From Aigarchaeota archaeon (GTDB lineage Archaea; Thermoproteota; Nitrososphaeria_A; Caldarchaeales; Wolframiiraptoraceae): 30,509 nt of DNA. The DNA is taken from NCBI GenBank assembly GCA_025059415.1, contig JANXDQ010000001.1:75529-106037 (forward strand). The letters run 5' to 3'. How positions within the stretch are numbered: position 1 is the first letter of the stretch; each line of letters begins with the position of its first letter. The translations under genes were made by a program, and so were the position numbers. Below, in pieces: positions 28,825 to 30,509 of the stretch. The notes below the pieces were generated by a model. That model worked only from the letters and a program-made list of their open reading frames with translations. It was not told the DNA's origin and did no database searches.

Positions 28825-30509
28825 ATGACCTTCATGAGGGGGGCGAACCGCTCACCACTTATAATTATTCTACTCATGGGTTTGATTTCGCGCCTGCTCC
28901 CCTCAGCCTTCTACGCCCACCCCTGGGACATGTATATCTGGATAAAATCCGGGGAACTTGGGCTACACGAGATCAACATATATCACTTCGATAACCCCAT
29001 CGAATATCCCTGGGGGTTCTACGCCTATCCCCCAACATGGCTCTACTGGCTCATCATCGCCGTAAAGCTTGGAAATATTCTTGGAAGTTTACATCTCAAA
29101 GTTTTTCTGATAAAATTACCGATAATCATCGCAGACATCATCGCGGCCTTTATCCTATACCGATTAGCTAAGAGACTCGGATTCGATGAAAGGAAGTCGT
29201 TGATCGCCGTGGTGCTTTGGCTTTTCAATCCAGTCACCTATTTCATGTCCTCCATATGGGGGATGTTTGACTCTATCGCCGTCCTCTTCGCATTACTAGG
29301 CATATACTACGTATTGGATGAAAGGTATGTTAGAGCTGGGATAACGCTGGGAATGGGGGCAGCCGTCAAAATAATCCCCGCATTAATACTCCTGCCCGCC
29401 CTCATTTACATAGTTAAGGATAAAAAGGCCTCGATCAAAGATCTCATTGTTAAGTTGATCATCCCCTCCACGTTATTATTTTTTATAATCTCAACGCCAT
29501 TTCTTAGCTCCCCACTACAATACTTCAAGGCCCTTTTACAGCATACGAAAAGCGTTGGGTCGTTCACTTACTGGATCGCCCTCTCGGCATTCATCAGCTT
29601 GTCAGATTTCTGGTTCATACCATTTGTGATATTTGGGGTACTCACGATGATCATAGCGAAGAAAATGCATTCTGGGGAGATGGGATTTCTCCGAGCATGC
29701 GCATTAATCGTCGCATCTTTGCTCGCAACCTCCCCGAAGGTAAACATTCAATACATCAATTTCTTAATACCATTGCTCATACTCTCGGGGAATTTTTGGT
29801 ATGATAGAAGGGTGAGGCGGAATTTCTGCCTATTGATTGCTGCCGCATCGTTATGGCTTATCTCCTCTTGGATAATTTTATCTGGGTATGGTCTCGAATA
29901 TTTGGGGCAACTCTATGTTGCGGAGAGCTATGAAATAAGTCCAGCATATGTTTTGATGATCGTGTCCGGGATCTTTGGCGGGACTCGCTTCATCGCCCTC
30001 GTGATGGATTATTTAGGTCTACAAAGGTTTGATACGGCGTATATCGGTAAGTGGAATGTGACAATCTACATGCTGGTCATATTGATGGGATTGGCCTGCA
30101 TTTATCCGACTCCCACGGGGGTCGTCATGCCCCATGCCCCGATTAGGATCGGGATTCCTGAGAGCCCCGATTCCGCCTTTGTCCCGGGATCGGATAAGAG
30201 CGTGGATCAATTCCTCAAAAACTATAATGTGACCCATGTCGTGATCGCCCTTTCACCTGATTTCATAAATACCTATGAGAGATACGAGCCGAATAGAGAT
30301 GTAACAGTATACTTCAATTTTAGGGTGAACAATGATCGATGGACCCAACGAGATCTACTTCTCCTAATTAAATCACTGCATTCTAAGGACGTTAAAGTGT
30401 TGTTGGGAATTTACTTAAAAGCCCGGGACACGATTTATCGATATGGGATCCAGGGATTTTCCACGGAGTGGATTAAGGCTCATCCGAATATAGTGGGATC
30501 ATGGGGGGT
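28825..30509 (+). CDS. GT-C-type membrane glycosyltransferase, partial at window end
   Basis: The frame is open to the end of the window (561 codons, no stop), so the gene is cut. Residues 1 to about 430 hold ten or more hydrophobic helices. The first loop has HPWDMYIWIKSG and later IEYPWGFYAYPPTWLYWL, in the style of GT-C enzymes that use polyprenyl-phosphate sugars; WLFNPVTYFMSSIWGMFDS and GAAVKIIPALILLPAL are also GT-C-like. The expected role is transfer of sugar onto lipid or protein at the outer face of the membrane. From about residue 435 a soluble part follows, with THVVIALSPDF and LLLIKSLHSKDVKVLLGIYL, resembling the first strands of a TIM-barrel glycosidase. A TATA element 27 bases before the ATG supports the start. 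Confidence 0.75.
   Translation, partial: MTFMRGANRSPLIIILLMGLISRLLPSAFYAHPWDMYIWIKSGELGLHEINIYHFDNPIEYPWGFYAYPPTWLYWLIIAVKLGNILGSLHLKVFLIKLPIIIADIIAAFILYRLAKRLGFDERKSLIAVVLWLFNPVTYFMSSIWGMFDSIAVLFALLGIYYVLDERYVRAGITLGMGAAVKIIPALILLPALIYIVKDKKASIKDLIVKLIIPSTLLFFIISTPFLSSPLQYFKALLQHTKSVGSFTYWIALSAFISLSDFWFIPFVIFGVLTMIIAKKMHSGEMGFLRACALIVASLLATSPKVNIQYINFLIPLLILSGNFWYDRRVRRNFCLLIAAASLWLISSWIILSGYGLEYLGQLYVAESYEISPAYVLMIVSGIFGGTRFIALVMDYLGLQRFDTAYIGKWNVTIYMLVILMGLACIYPTPTGVVMPHAPIRIGIPESPDSAFVPGSDKSVDQFLKNYNVTHVVIALSPDFINTYERYEPNRDVTVYFNFRVNNDRWTQRDLLLLIKSLHSKDVKVLLGIYLKARDTIYRYGIQGFSTEWIKAHPNIVGSWG

Overview
This window looks like chromosomal DNA from a thermophile-like archaeon, probably of the TACK group. 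It carries an archaeal release factor aRF1, a crenarchaeal-type PolB1 beside a PolB3-type polymerase, an archaeal AK6/Fap7-type kinase, a DHH phosphoesterase and a tRNA-Leu with an encoded CCA end. Many genes also have an archaeal TATA-like element about 26-29 bases before the start codon, which suggests leaderless transcripts. AGG/AGA and ATA codons are common. The sequence alone does not let me name a lineage within TACK.

Layout. 1-2500: an aldo/keto reductase broken by a frameshift, two unrecognised small proteins, a 54-residue zinc-ribbon protein and CutA. 2565-4837: a 3-methyladenine DNA glycosylase, a SpoIIM-like membrane protein and a ZIP metal transporter. 4918-8790: a BtuF/BtuC/BtuD-type ABC importer operon, with overlapping genes and a perfect palindrome touching its TATA box, then an MgtC-family protein. 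8804-12712: an FMN-binding glutamate synthase-like protein, an NrpR-type nitrogen regulator and an AT-rich transglutaminase-like membrane protein. 12875-17598: tRNA-Leu(UAG), an OxlT-like MFS carrier, GalT, an AK6-like kinase and aRF1. 17682-26509: DHH phosphoesterase, DUF2148 ferredoxin-like protein, PolB3-type polymerase, a zinc-ribbon protein, an AbrB-PhoU regulator, a metallo-beta-lactamase hydrolase and PolB1, which is split by one base. 26591-30509: a NOP2/RsmB-type RNA methyltransferase, an agmatinase-like ureohydrolase and a GT-C-type membrane protein that runs off the window end.

How genes may work together. BtuFCD form one importer, possibly controlled with the divergent ZIP gene through the shared palindrome. 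NrpR lies just upstream of the glutamate synthase-like gene and may control nitrogen assimilation. AK6 and aRF1 are both translation-linked. Two B-family polymerases lie within 7 kb: PolB1 keeps all exonuclease motifs, while the PolB3 paralogue has lost most of its proofreading residues.

The most notable signals are the exonuclease-degenerate PolB3, the PolB1 reading-frame break at CCCC (where a +1 slip would restore the protein exactly), the promoter palindromes, and the GT-C protein with an apparent glycosidase-like C-terminal domain. I see no CRISPR array, insertion sequence or rRNA. After adding the small zinc-ribbon gene at 1944-2108, no stretch longer than 300 bases lacks a gene.
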